64,000 nt of DNA from Gammaproteobacteria bacterium (GCA_023228645.1 JALOAT010000010.1:35253-99252), one strand, 5' to 3'. Counted from the stretch's first letter, positions 43,627-52,260 are shown. Translations and numbers: made by a program. The notes: generated by a model not told the origin, from the letters alone.

Positions 43627-44352
43627 ATGCACGACGACAGCAAGCACCGCCATCCGGGCATGACCCCGGTCAACGACAGCATTCTCACGCGCGAATCCTG
43701 GAAGATCTTCCAGATCATGGCGGAGTTCGTGGAGGGCTTCGAACGGCTTGCCCGGATTCGACCGTCGGTGAGCATCTTCGGTTCGGCGCGGATGAAACCG
43801 GATCATCCCTATTACGAACTCACCGAAAAGATTGCCCGCCAGCTCTCGGATGCGGGATTCTCGGTGGTGAGCGGCGGCGGGCCGGGCATCATGGAGGCCG
43901 CCAACAAGGGGGCCTACGCCGGCAAATCGCCGTCCATCGGTCTCAACATCCAGTTGCCCCATGAGCAGACCGGCAATCCCTACCAGGACATCTCCCTCAG
44001 CTTCCGTCATTTCTTCGCGCGCAAGGTGATGTTCGTGAAATACGCCGCGGCCTATGTGGTGTTGCCCGGGGGCTTCGGCACCCTGGACGAGCTGGCCGAG
44101 ATCCTCACTCTGGTGCAGACCGGCAAGACCCGGCGCATCCCCATTCTCCTGGTGAACTCGGCCTTCTGGGAGGGGCTCATCGATTGGCTGCGCGACAAAC
44201 TGGTCGGCGAAGGCATGGTTGATGCGGCCGACATGGAGCTCTTCCAGGTACTCAACACCCCGGAAGAAGTCGTCGATTCCATTTTCAGTCATTACGAACA
44301 GCGCGGTTTCGAGCCCTCTGCCGAGGAGCGCGAGATCCTGCTCGACCTCTGA
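43627..44352 (+). CDS. LOG family Rossmann-fold protein
   Basis: A 241-residue LOG-family protein (TIGR00730 type). It shows VSIFGSARMKPDHPYYELTE, FSVVSGGGPGIMEAANKGA, the catalytic Arg-Lys in FARKVMFVKYA, and the nucleotide loop VLPGGFGTLDELAEILTL (PGGFGTLDE at 147-155). The family includes cytokinin-type phosphoribohydrolases that cut nucleoside monophosphates and the PpnN nucleosidases. Bacterial members often have unproved roles, and the substrate here is not determined. It is divergent from polA. GATACAAT at 43585-43592 may hold its -10 element. Confidence 0.9.
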   Translation: MHDDSKHRHPGMTPVNDSILTRESWKIFQIMAEFVEGFERLARIRPSVSIFGSARMKPDHPYYELTEKIARQLSDAGFSVVSGGGPGIMEAANKGAYAGKSPSIGLNIQLPHEQTGNPYQDISLSFRHFFARKVMFVKYAAAYVVLPGGFGTLDELAEILTLVQTGKTRRIPILLVNSAFWEGLIDWLRDKLVGEGMVDAADMELFQVLNTPEEVVDSIFSHYEQRGFEPSAEEREILLDL

Positions 44353-44360
44353 GGCCACGC

Positions 44361-44711
44361 ATGCGTCGTACCGGTCTGTTTTTATTACTGGCCAGCCTGG
44401 CTGCGCCCATCCTGGCCCAAACACCCGATGAGGTACCGCCCCCGCCGCCGATGCCGGAGGGGCGCAGCGGCACCCCGCCCCCGCCGGCCAGCGTCGAGGA
44501 ACTGCTCGAACCGCAAGTGACCATCATCCGCCGCGAGCGCGAGGTCATCGAGGAATACCGTGTGTCGGGGCAGCTCTACATGGTGCGCATCACGCCCCGT
44601 TCGGGGCCACCCTACTTCCTCATCGATACGGACGGCGACGGCAGCCTGGAGACGCGCAGGAACGAGTTGTCCAACCCGGAAATCCCGCAATGGGTGCTGT
44701 TCCGCTGGTAG
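44361..44711 (+). CDS. DUF2782 exported protein
   Basis: A 116-residue protein with signal peptide MRRTGLFLLLASLAAPILA and a Pro-rich linker (PPPPPMPEG, TPPPPAS). The conserved DUF2782 core follows: EPQVTIIRREREVIEEYRVS, GQLYMVRITP, PYFLIDTDGDGSLETRRNEL and PQWVLFRW at the end. Small periplasmic proteins of this family are commonly encoded next to polA in Gammaproteobacteria; function unknown. It starts 9 bases after the LOG gene stop and is likely co-transcribed with it. Confidence 0.85.
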   Translation: MRRTGLFLLLASLAAPILAQTPDEVPPPPPMPEGRSGTPPPPASVEELLEPQVTIIRREREVIEEYRVSGQLYMVRITPRSGPPYFLIDTDGDGSLETRRNELSNPEIPQWVLFRW

Positions 44712-44727
44712 CGCAGGCGGATGCGGT

Positions 44728-44840
44728 CGTTATCCACAGAACCTGTGGATAACTCTGTGGACGTTCTGGGGGCTTCTTCCGCCGCGACCCTCCACCACTG
44801 AGCAGCTGTTGAATCGGTGATTTTTTCACCACCGGGCGGA
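44728..44840 (-). repeat. DnaA-box palindrome repeat, copy 3
   Basis: GTTATCCACA (44730-44739) and TGTGGATAAC (44745-44754) with a 5-base spacer, followed by TCTGTGGAC, form the same arrangement as the copies at 553 and 922 seen from the other strand. The outer part (CTGGGGGCTTCTTCCGCCGC, then a T-rich stretch at 44819-44828) aligns loosely with the GC-rich and T-rich parts of those copies. It begins 17 bases after the DUF2782 stop, so the hairpin could also end that transcript. Confidence 0.7.
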
Positions 44841-44956
44841 AGCCTTTCCAATCAACAGCTTACGCGATACATCACGCATTACGGCAGGCAGTGGTCACTA
44901 ACTCCCCATAGATGCCCGGCCGGGGCCGGGATGTGCACAAACATGGCGGGCGGGGC

Positions 44957-47116
44957 TCACAACGCCTCCAGGTTCGCGTAGGCCAACACCAGCCATTTGC
45001 TGCCCATGGCATCGAAATTCACTTGCACCCGCGCCTGGGCACCCTGCCCCTCGCAGGCGAGCACCACGCCTTCGCCGAATTTGGGATGGCGCACGTGCTG
45101 GCCGAGGCGCAGTCCGCCGGCCGATTCATCCACCACCGCGCGACGGGCGTAATAAGGCTGGCTGACGGTGCCGCGCAGGCGCACCTCTTCCAGGTGTTCG
45201 CGGGGGATCTCATCGAGAAACCGCGAAGGACGCGTGGTGTGTTCCTGCCCGTACAGCCGGCGCACCTCGGCCCAGGTGAGATAGAGCCGCTGCCGCGCGC
45301 GGGTCATGCCCACGTAACAGAGGCGCCGCTCCTCTTCGAGCCGGCCCGGCTCGTCCATGGACATCTGGTGGGGAAACAGACCCTCCTCCATACCCGCCAT
45401 GAACACCAGCGGGAATTCCAGGCCCTTGGCTGAGTGCAGGGTCATGAGCTGCACGCTGTCCTCGCCCTCGCCCGCCTGACCTTCACCTGACTCGAGCGCG
45501 GCGTGGGCCAGGAAAGCGCCGAGGGCATCCATGCCCGCGTGCTCAACCTCGTCGTACTCGAACTGGCGTGCGGCGTTGACCAGTTCCTCCAGGTTCTCGA
45601 TGCGGTCCTCGCCGCGGCCGCTCTTTTCCTTGCGGTAGTGCTCGATAAGCCCGGAGCCGGCGATCACCTGCTCCACCTGCTCGTGCAACTCGATGCCCTC
45701 CACGCCGGCGGTCAGGCGTTCGATGAGATCAACGAAAGCCTTGAGTGCATTGGCGGCCCGCGCGGCGAAGATGTTGTGCGCGAGCAGGTCGCGCGCCGCC
45801 CGCCACAAGGGCACGCCAAAGGCACGGGCGTGTTCGCGCAATTGCTCCACTGTGCGCTCGCCGATGCCGCGGGTGGGCGTGTTCACCACCCGCTCGAAGG
45901 AGGCGTCGTCGGTGCGGTTGAACAGCAGGCGCAGATAGGCCAGCGCGTCCTTAATCTCGGCGCGCTCGAAGAAGCGCAGTCCGCCGTAGACGCGATAGCG
46001 CACGCCGGCCTGCATCAACGCCTCTTCGATGACGCGCGACTGGGCGTTGGAACGGTACAGCACAGCCACTTCCGAGCGCTTGCCGCCGTGCGCCTCGTGC
46101 TCGCGGATGCGCTCCACGATGAAGCGCGCCTCATCGATCTCGTTGAAGGCCCCGTACACACGGATGGGCTCGCCTTTCTCGCCTTCGGTCCACAACTCCT
46201 TGCCCAGGCGATCGGCATTGTTGGCGATGAGCGCGTTGGCGGCGGCGAGGATGGTGGCGGTGGAGCGGTAGTTCTGCTCCAGGCGCACCAGGCGCACGTC
46301 CGGGAACTCATCGACGAAGCGGTGGATGTTCTCGATGCGCGCCCCGCGCCAGCCGTAAATGGATTGATCGTCGTCGCCCACCGCGAACACCAGCCCCTGC
46401 GTGCCCGCGATGAGCTTGAGCCAGTCGTACTGGATGGCATTGGTGTCCTGAAATTCGTCCACCAGGATATGCTGGAAGCGGCGCCGGTAGTGGTCGAGGA
46501 TGTCCGGGCGCTCCTTCAGGACTTCGAAGGCTCGCAGCAGGAGCTCCGCAAAATCCACCACGCCGCTGCGTTGGCAAGCCTCTTCATAGGCCTGGTAGAG
46601 CTTGAGCATCTGGCGCTGGTAGGGATCGTCGCCCGGCCCCAGATCCTTCGGGCGCTTGCCCTCGTCCTTGCGCGCGTTGATGAACCACTGCACCTGCTTG
46701 GGTGGCCAGCGCGATTCATCCACACCCTGTTCGCGCAGCAGCCGGCGCACGATGCGCAGCTGGTCGTCACTGTCGAGGATCTGAAAACCCGCCGGCAGGC
46801 CGGCATCCTGGGCGTGTGCACGCAGCAGGCGATGGGCGAGCCCGTGGAAGGTGCCGACCCACATGCCCGTGGTGGGCGTGCCGAGGAGGTGTTCGATGCG
46901 CCCGCGCATCTCGTGCGCGGCCTTGTTGGTGAAGGTGACGGCAAGGATGCCGTAGCTTGATGCCTGGCCGGTGCGGATGAGCCAGGCCACGCGATGGGTG
47001 AGCACGCGGGTCTTGCCGCTGCCGGCGCCGGCGAGGATGAGCAGATTGCCCGGCGGGGCGGCGACCGCCTCGCGCTGGGCGGGGTTCAGAGTGTCGAGAA
47101 GATCGGATACATCCAT
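44957..47116 (-). CDS. uvrD: DNA helicase II (UvrD)
   Basis: A 719-residue superfamily 1A helicase for mismatch and excision repair. Motifs: NPAQREAVAAPPGNLLILAG then AGSGKT (30-36), AVTFTNKAAHEMRGRIE, VGTFHGLAHRLLRAHA, VDEFQDTNAIQYDW, GDDDQSIYGWRGARIEN, LEQNYRST, TLHSAKGLEFPLVFMAG and LCYVGMTRARQRLYL. The C-terminal Tudor-like tail (LRLGQHVRHPKFGEGVVLAC, then VNFDAMGSKWLVLAYANLEA) is the UvrD-specific RNA polymerase-binding region, absent from the Rep at 24727. The two helicases are therefore not duplicates. Confidence 0.96.
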   Translation of the reverse strand: MDVSDLLDTLNPAQREAVAAPPGNLLILAGAGSGKTRVLTHRVAWLIRTGQASSYGILAVTFTNKAAHEMRGRIEHLLGTPTTGMWVGTFHGLAHRLLRAHAQDAGLPAGFQILDSDDQLRIVRRLLREQGVDESRWPPKQVQWFINARKDEGKRPKDLGPGDDPYQRQMLKLYQAYEEACQRSGVVDFAELLLRAFEVLKERPDILDHYRRRFQHILVDEFQDTNAIQYDWLKLIAGTQGLVFAVGDDDQSIYGWRGARIENIHRFVDEFPDVRLVRLEQNYRSTATILAAANALIANNADRLGKELWTEGEKGEPIRVYGAFNEIDEARFIVERIREHEAHGGKRSEVAVLYRSNAQSRVIEEALMQAGVRYRVYGGLRFFERAEIKDALAYLRLLFNRTDDASFERVVNTPTRGIGERTVEQLREHARAFGVPLWRAARDLLAHNIFAARAANALKAFVDLIERLTAGVEGIELHEQVEQVIAGSGLIEHYRKEKSGRGEDRIENLEELVNAARQFEYDEVEHAGMDALGAFLAHAALESGEGQAGEGEDSVQLMTLHSAKGLEFPLVFMAGMEEGLFPHQMSMDEPGRLEEERRLCYVGMTRARQRLYLTWAEVRRLYGQEHTTRPSRFLDEIPREHLEEVRLRGTVSQPYYARRAVVDESAGGLRLGQHVRHPKFGEGVVLACEGQGAQARVQVNFDAMGSKWLVLAYANLEAL

Positions 47117-47152
47117 GGCGGGATTTTATCAGACCCCGCCCGGGCGCCACCG

Positions 47153-47182
47153 AAAAAGGGCACCAACGCATGGTCGGTGCCC
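47153..47182 (-). terminator. Rho-independent terminator of the small lipoprotein gene
   Basis: On the minus strand GGGCACC and GGTGCCC (47158-47182) form a 7-bp stem extendable by GAC/GTT pairing, followed by TTTTTCGG (47150-47157). It sits 18 bases after the lipoprotein stop and 36 bases before the uvrD start. Confidence 0.8.
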
Positions 47183-47199
47183 GTGGGTGCGCGTGCGCG

Positions 47200-47383
47200 T
47201 TATTGCGGCTGTGCGGGAGCTGCGGCAGGCGTGGCGGTTTCGGTAGGAGCAGCCACCTGTTCAACGGGCACGGAGACTTCCGTAGCGGGCGCAACCTCGG
47301 CAGCTGCAGATTCCGCAGCCTCCTGCTGTTTGCCGCAGGCGGAAAGGACCAGAATCACGCCAACCAACCATTGTGCGCTTCAT
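47200..47383 (-). pseudogene. Small Ala/Pro-rich lipoprotein gene with apparent frameshift
   Basis: From the ATG at 47383 the minus strand gives M-K-R-T, then the frame is lost. Removing one base near 47371 restores MKRTWLVGVILVLSACGKQQ, a typical lipoprotein signal ending in the lipobox LSAC. About 40 Ala/Glu/Pro/Thr-rich residues follow, ending in PAAAPAQPQ at the stop 47200-47202, and a good terminator follows. Without a correction the only start for the lipobox frame is a TTG at 47367 (55 residues, MVGVILVLSACGKQ), giving a very short signal without its basic residues. So it is a broken gene, a sequencing error, or a TTG-started one. Function unknown. Confidence 0.55.
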
Positions 47384-47617
47384 ACGATTTCAATATTCCA
47401 GCGAAGTTAGTAAGGGGAATGATCCCGCATGAGCGGAATCGGCGCGCATTATGGGAAGGCAGATTCGCCGCGGGAATAGGGTGCGGAAATATTCTTGCTT
47501 GCGCACGCTTGCGCTCTCGCGAATTCGCCGCACGTTTATCAATGAATACAACAGCACAGCTTGTGGCGCGACGAAGGCGTCGCGAGAATACCTGGCCTGC
47601 CGCGACGGAGAGAAACC
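47384..47617. other. Intergenic region between lipoprotein and truncated haemoglobin genes
   Basis: Divergent spacer, noticeably more AT-rich than its surroundings (47384-47570). It should contain promoters for both sides. I see no strong -35/-10 pair, and short open frames here are not convincing genes. Confidence 0.4.
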
Positions 47618-48001
47618 ATGACCAACCCGCATTACGAACGCCTCGGCGGTGAAGCAACCGTGCGTCGCCTCGTGGATCGCTTCTACGTCCTCATGGACAC
47701 GCTACCCGAGGCCCAGGACATCCGACGCATGCATCCGCAGGATCTCGGCGAATCCGCCGACAAACTGTTCATGTTCCTGAGCGGCTGGCTGGGTGGTCCG
47801 CAGTTGTATGTGGAAAAGCACGGACACCCGCGCCTGCGCCAGCGACATATGCCGTTCCCCATCGGCAGTGCCGAACGGGATCAATGGATGCTGTGCATGC
47901 GCCAGGCTATGGAAGACGTGGGCGTCCCTGATGATCTGCGCACAGAACTGGAGCAGGCTTTGTTCCGCACCGCGGATTTCATGCGCAACAAGGCGGAGTG
48001 A
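47618..48001 (+). CDS. Group II truncated haemoglobin
   Basis: A 127-residue 2-on-2 globin of the TrHbO type. YERLGGEATVRRLVDRFYVL opens the fold with the F/Y pair at B9/B10 (F22, Y23). The proximal histidine is in HPRLRQRHMPFPIG (H77), followed by the group II Trp at G8 (RDQWMLCMRQAM, W90). Such proteins bind oxygen or nitric oxide; proposed roles include oxygen delivery and NO detoxification. GGAGAG upstream fits the ATG at 47618. It is monocistronic, facing tsaC convergently. Confidence 0.9.
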   Translation: MTNPHYERLGGEATVRRLVDRFYVLMDTLPEAQDIRRMHPQDLGESADKLFMFLSGWLGGPQLYVEKHGHPRLRQRHMPFPIGSAERDQWMLCMRQAMEDVGVPDDLRTELEQALFRTADFMRNKAE

Positions 48002-48099
48002 GCTGCGCGATTGGAATCTGCGCTTCAGGCCGCGGCACCCCGAAGAAACGCGGACTGAGGCCGCTCGTACACGCCACGATGGCCGCTCCACCCTGCGAG

Positions 48100-48654
48100 T
48101 CAGCGCAGCACTGCACCGGTGCGAGCATCGCGGATGGAGGTGGGACGTTCGAGCCCGCCGAGCGGGCCGTGCAGGATGTAATCGATCTCGCTGCCGAAGA
48201 CCCGTCGCGCTGTCAGCGCATTGCGGGCCGGAGCACGACCGGCCACGTTGGCGCTGGTCGAGACCAGTGCGCCTCCGAACGTCTCGCACAGGGCCTTCAC
48301 CACGGGATGGTCGCTGATGCGCACCGCAATGGTTGCATGCTCGCCGCGCAGCCACGGCGCGGTGTGCTCGGCGGCGGGCAGCAGCCAGGTGAACGGCCCC
48401 GGCCAGGTGGGAAGCACGCGCTGAGTGATCTCGTCGGTGAGCGGCGCGATGTAGGGCGCCAGTTGCTCCAGTGATGCCGCGACCAGGATGAGACCCTTGG
48501 CCGCCGGGCGGCGCTTCAGGCGCAACAGCTTTTCCACGGCGCGCCACGATTGCGGGTCGCAGCCCAGGCCGTACACCGCCTCGGTGGGATAGGCCACCAC
48601 GCCGCCGGTGCGCAGCACATCACGGGCAATGCGCAAGTGCCAGGGGCTAATCAT
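48100..48654 (-). CDS. tsaC: Threonylcarbamoyl-AMP synthase
   Basis: A 184-residue YrdC/Sua5-fold enzyme making L-threonylcarbamoyl-AMP from Thr, bicarbonate and ATP for the t6A modification of ANN-decoding tRNAs. Key blocks: GGVVAYPTEAVYGLGCDP, LLRLKRRPAAKGLILVAASL (KxR...K/R nucleotide site), WPGPFTWLLPA, IAVRISDHPVVKALCETFGG and LVSTSANVAGRAPA. It is the short TsaC form lacking the Sua5 C-terminal domain. Last gene of a leftward topA-purE-tsaC run; the gap to purE is 95 bases. Confidence 0.95.
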   Translation of the reverse strand: MISPWHLRIARDVLRTGGVVAYPTEAVYGLGCDPQSWRAVEKLLRLKRRPAAKGLILVAASLEQLAPYIAPLTDEITQRVLPTWPGPFTWLLPAAEHTAPWLRGEHATIAVRISDHPVVKALCETFGGALVSTSANVAGRAPARNALTARRVFGSEIDYILHGPLGGLERPTSIRDARTGAVLR

Positions 48655-48749
48655 GGAGCGAACGGCCCGACACAGAGGCGCCGAGGCACGGCGGATGCTG
48701 GCGGGTGGCTCATGGTACGCGGCAATTCTGCGGCGCTGCGTTCGAGGGT

Positions 48750-49253
48750 TTACAGTCCCAGGTCTTTCTGGACCACCGCGTCGCGCGCCTGGATGTTGCG
48801 TGCATTCGCTTCACGCTCCTCGCGCAGCCTGGCAGCGAGGTCTGCGTCGGCGACGGCAAGGATCTGTGCGGCGAGGTAGCCCGCGTTCTTCGCTCCGGTC
48901 TTGCCGATGGCCACCGTCGCGACGGGAATGCCTGCTGGCATCTGCACCGTGGACAGCAGCGCGTCCATGCCCTGCAGCGGGCCGGCGTCCATGGGCACGC
49001 CGATCACCGGGCGCACGGTCATGGCGGATACCGCGCCGGCCAGGTGGGCCGCCAGTCCCGCGGCAGCGATGAACACACCGCAGCCGCGCGCCTCGGCATC
49101 CTTCACGTAGTCATGGGTGGCGGCAGGCGTGCGATGGGCGGAGGTGATCTTCACCTCGTAGCGAATCCCGAACGAGGCCAGCACCTCCAGCGTGGCCTTC
49201 ATGGTCGGCAGGTCTGAATCGGACCCCATCAACACGGCAACAAAACGGCTCAT
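48750..49253 (-). CDS. purE: N5-carboxyaminoimidazole ribonucleotide mutase
   Basis: A 167-residue octameric class I PurE, which moves the carboxyl of N5-CAIR to give CAIR in purine synthesis. Signature: VAVLMGSDSDLPTMKATLEV, KITSAHRTPAATHDYVKDAE, FIAAAGLAAHLAGAVSAMTV, PVIGVPMDAGPLQGMDALLS and PVATVAIGKTGAKNAGYLAA. The ATG at 49253 is preferred (GGAG 7 bases upstream) over a GTG one codon earlier. purK, the usual partner, is not within the sequence to the left, where tsaC follows directly. Confidence 0.95.
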   Translation of the reverse strand: MSRFVAVLMGSDSDLPTMKATLEVLASFGIRYEVKITSAHRTPAATHDYVKDAEARGCGVFIAAAGLAAHLAGAVSAMTVRPVIGVPMDAGPLQGMDALLSTVQMPAGIPVATVAIGKTGAKNAGYLAAQILAVADADLAARLREEREANARNIQARDAVVQKDLGL

Positions 49254-49273
49254 CACTTCGCTCCAAAACGATC

Positions 49274-49400
49274 AAAAAGCACAACCACGGAGGACACGGG
49301 GAACACGGGGATCATGCAATTGGTGGGTTGAGCCAACCCGCACGAAAATTGATTTCCCCGTGTCCCCCGTGTCCCCCGTGTCCCCCGTGGTTAGATCTTC
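49274..49400. repeat. 9-bp-periodic palindromic element, copy B
   Basis: Left arm AAAAAGCACAACCACGGAGG, then ACACGGGGAACACGGGG. The right arm from 49355 reads TCCCCGTGTCCCCCGTGTCC, then CCCGTGTCCCCCGTGGTTAG. The right arm has an expanded run of the 9-base unit GTGTCCCCC, more units than other copies, so the number of units varies. The loop is only about 45 bases. It lies between topA and purE and would form a long hairpin in that transcript. Confidence 0.85.
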
Positions 49401-49403
49401 TTC

Positions 49404-51710
49404 TTAACCCACCTGCTCCTTGGCCTCGGGGCCCTCGACCAGTTCGGTGTAGCCGCATTCTTTCTGCGGGCAGACCTTTTCGGTTCCGCGGCGCTTGGTG
49501 GTCTTGAGGGTCAGGATGGGCCAACCGCACTTGGGGCAGGGCTCGTTGAGCGGCGGGTTCCACACCGCGTACTTGCAGGTGGGATAGGTGGAGCAGGAAT
49601 AGAAGATCTTGCCAAAGCGCGACTTGCGCTGCAGCAAGGTGCCCTTCTTGCACTCGGGGCACTGCACACCGGTGTCGGCCGGCTTCTCCAGGGGCTCGAT
49701 GTACTTGCACTTCGGGTAGTTGCTGCAGCCGATGAACTTGCCGTAGCGACCGGTGCGGATGATGAGCGGCGACTCGCACTGCGGGCAGCTGCGGCCTTCG
49801 ACCACTTCCGGTTCGGCCTGGGCCTCTTCCTTGCTCTCGTTCAGGTTGCGCGTGTAGTCGCACTCGGGATAACCGGTGCAGCCGATGAAGCGCCCGCGCC
49901 GGCCGAGGCGAATGGACAGCGGTTTGCCGCACTTGGGGCAGGCCTCGTCCAGGGTCTCGTGGGTGACGTCCTTGCGCGAGACCGATTCTTCCTTGTCCTG
50001 CACCAGGTGGATGAACGGGTCCCAGAAGCGCTGCATGAGCGGTACCCAGTCCTCTTCACCGCGCGAGACGGCGTCGAGCTCGTCCTCCATTTTGGCGGTG
50101 AAGTCGTAGTCCACGTACTGGGTGAAGTGCTCGGTGAGGAACTTGTTCACCACGCGGCCCACGTCGGTGGGGCGGAAGCGGCGCTTGTCCATCTCCACAT
50201 ACTCGCGCTGTTGCAAGGTGGCGATGATGCTGGCGTAGGTGGACGGGCGGCCGATGCCGTGCTCTTCCAGGGCCTTCACCAGGCTCGCCTCGCTGTAGCG
50301 CGGCGGCGGTTCGGTGAAGTGCTGCTCGGGGCGGATCGCGGCGAGCTGCACGGTGTCGCCCTCTTCCAGCGGCGGCAGTACCGATTCCTTTTCCTCGTCC
50401 TTGGCCTCGTCCACGCTCTCCTGGTACACGGCGATGAAACCCGGATCGATGATGGTGCTGCCGGTGGCGCGGAACACGTTGTCCTTGCCGGCGGCAAGGT
50501 CCACCGCCACGGTGGCGATGGTGGCCGGGATCATCTGGCAGGCAACGGTGCGCTTCCACACCAGTTCATAGAGCTTGTGCTGATCGCGCGACAGGTGGCC
50601 GGCCACGGCGTCGGGGGTGCGCAACACCGAGGTGGGGCGCACGGCCTCATGGGCCTCCTGGGCGTTCTTGGCCTTGGTCTTGTAGACGCGCGCCTCGCTG
50701 GGGATGTTGTCCTTGCCGTAGGTCTTGCCGATGAAGTCGCGGATCTCCTCCAGCGCTTCCTGGGCCAGGTTCACCGAGTCGGTACGCATGTAGGTGATGA
50801 GACCGACGGTCTCGCCGCCGATGTCGATGCCTTCATACAACTGCTGGGCGATGCGCATGGTGCGCTGAGCGGAGAAGCCCAGCTTGCGCGAGGCCTCCTG
50901 CTGCAGCGTGGAGGTGGTGAACGGTGCGGCCGGATTGCGCTTGCGTTGCTTGCGCTCGATGCGCGAAACCAGCAGCTTGCCGTCGGCGGCCTTCTCCAGC
51001 GCCTTGTGCACCTCGGTGGCGCGGCCGGTGTCGGTGATGGAGAACTGGCTCAGCTTCTCGCCCTGGAACTGTGCCAGCTTGGCGGTGAAGGGCTGCTTCT
51101 TGGCCAGGCAGTCGGCCTCCACGCTCCAGTATTCGCGCGCCTCGAAGCGTTCGATTTCTTCCTCGCGCTCGACAATCATGCGTAGCGCCGGGCTCTGCAC
51201 GCGCCCGGCGGACAGGCCACGACGGATCTTCTTCCACAGCAGCGGCGAGAGATTGAAACCCACCAGGTAATCCAAGGCGCGGCGCGCCTGCTGGGCGTTC
51301 ACCAGGTCGAGAGACAGCGCACGGGGCTGCCCCACGGCCTCCTGGATGGCGCGCTTGGTGATCTCGTGGAACACCACCCGCCCCACGGTCTTGCCATCGA
51401 GCAGCTTGCGCTCGCGCAGCAGTTCGAAGAGATGCCAGGAGATGGCCTCGCCTTCGCGGTCCGGGTCAGTGGCGAGGTAAAGGGCATCGGCCTTCTTGAT
51501 GGCCTTGGCGATGGCGTCGACGTGCTTTTCGTTCTTGTCGATGACCTGGTATTTCATGGCGAAGCCATGCGCCGGGTCGACCGCACCCTCCTTGGGCAGC
51601 AGGTCGCGCACGTGGCCGTAGGAGGCGAGGACCTCGAAGTCCTTGCCCAGGTACTTCTTGATGGTCTTCGCCTTGGCCGGCGATTCGACGATAACGAGGT
51701 TTTTGCTCAT
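49404..51710 (-). CDS. topA: DNA topoisomerase I
   Basis: A 768-residue type IA topoisomerase relaxing negative supercoils. Toprim domain MSKNLVIVESPAKAKTIKKY with E9, and ATDPDREGEAISWHL with D82/D84. The nicking tyrosine is in VGLITYMRTDSVNLAQEAL (about 305). The C-terminus has zinc-ribbon repeats: CPKCGKPLSIRLGRRGRFIG, CPQCESPLIIRTGRYGKFIG, CPECKKGTLLQRKSRFGKIF and CPKCGWPILTLKTTKR. Length is slightly below E. coli TopA (865). It follows smg on the same strand after 67 bases, the usual gammaproteobacterial order. Confidence 0.97.
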   Translation of the reverse strand: MSKNLVIVESPAKAKTIKKYLGKDFEVLASYGHVRDLLPKEGAVDPAHGFAMKYQVIDKNEKHVDAIAKAIKKADALYLATDPDREGEAISWHLFELLRERKLLDGKTVGRVVFHEITKRAIQEAVGQPRALSLDLVNAQQARRALDYLVGFNLSPLLWKKIRRGLSAGRVQSPALRMIVEREEEIERFEAREYWSVEADCLAKKQPFTAKLAQFQGEKLSQFSITDTGRATEVHKALEKAADGKLLVSRIERKQRKRNPAAPFTTSTLQQEASRKLGFSAQRTMRIAQQLYEGIDIGGETVGLITYMRTDSVNLAQEALEEIRDFIGKTYGKDNIPSEARVYKTKAKNAQEAHEAVRPTSVLRTPDAVAGHLSRDQHKLYELVWKRTVACQMIPATIATVAVDLAAGKDNVFRATGSTIIDPGFIAVYQESVDEAKDEEKESVLPPLEEGDTVQLAAIRPEQHFTEPPPRYSEASLVKALEEHGIGRPSTYASIIATLQQREYVEMDKRRFRPTDVGRVVNKFLTEHFTQYVDYDFTAKMEDELDAVSRGEEDWVPLMQRFWDPFIHLVQDKEESVSRKDVTHETLDEACPKCGKPLSIRLGRRGRFIGCTGYPECDYTRNLNESKEEAQAEPEVVEGRSCPQCESPLIIRTGRYGKFIGCSNYPKCKYIEPLEKPADTGVQCPECKKGTLLQRKSRFGKIFYSCSTYPTCKYAVWNPPLNEPCPKCGWPILTLKTTKRRGTEKVCPQKECGYTELVEGPEAKEQVG

Positions 51711-51777
51711 GATGCCGTCCGAAAAAGCAATGCCCGCGGGGTGCGGGCATTGGTGTCCAGGATCCTTGGTTGGTGTC

Positions 51778-52260
51778 TCAGTGCAGGGTGGATTCCATTT
51801 CGTCCAGCACCAGATCTTCCATCCAGGCGAACGCCGCTTCCTGACCGGGCTGGTTGAACAGCACCATCAGGATTACCCACTTCAGCTGGTCAAGGTCCAT
51901 GTCCGCCCCCTCCAGCGCCATCACGCGATCGATCACCATCTCACGCGTGGTGTGGTCGAGCACACCTACCTGCTCCAAAAATAGCAGGAAGCCCCGGCTG
52001 TCAATGTCCAGCTTCTCGCACTCGCGGTCGGAATAGACACGGATGGACTGGGAAGGTTTCCGCGGCAAATCGACGGATGTGTGCTGCAGCTCGGCAAGGC
52101 CCTCAAGCCAGTCCAGGGCCTTTGCAATCTCGCGGTCATGGAAACCCGCCCGCCCCAATTCCGTTTTCAGCGTCTCGCGGTCCTGGCCGACGTCTGCCTC
52201 TTCATTCATGTAATTCTCGAAGAGGTACATCAGGACATCCAAAACGCTTTCTTTCATCAT
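51778..52260 (-). CDS. smg: Smg family protein (DUF494)
   Basis: A 160-residue all-helical protein of the Smg/DUF494 family, always found near dprA and topA. MKESVLDVLMYLFENYMNEE, a HDREIAKALDWLEGL helix, RVYSDRECEKLDIDSRGFLL and a C-terminal DRVMALEGADMDLDQLKWVI match the family. Function is not established; a link to DNA processing is inferred from its neighbourhood. The ATG at 52260 overlaps the dprA stop by one base (TGATG). Confidence 0.92.
   Translation of the reverse strand: MMKESVLDVLMYLFENYMNEEADVGQDRETLKTELGRAGFHDREIAKALDWLEGLAELQHTSVDLPRKPSQSIRVYSDRECEKLDIDSRGFLLFLEQVGVLDHTTREMVIDRVMALEGADMDLDQLKWVILMVLFNQPGQEAAFAWMEDLVLDEMESTLH

Noticed and set aside
47355..47657. 100-codon minus-strand frame before the truncated haemoglobin gene
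   Set aside because: It runs antisense through the haemoglobin start and intergenic region, with no ribosome-binding site or recognisable domain.
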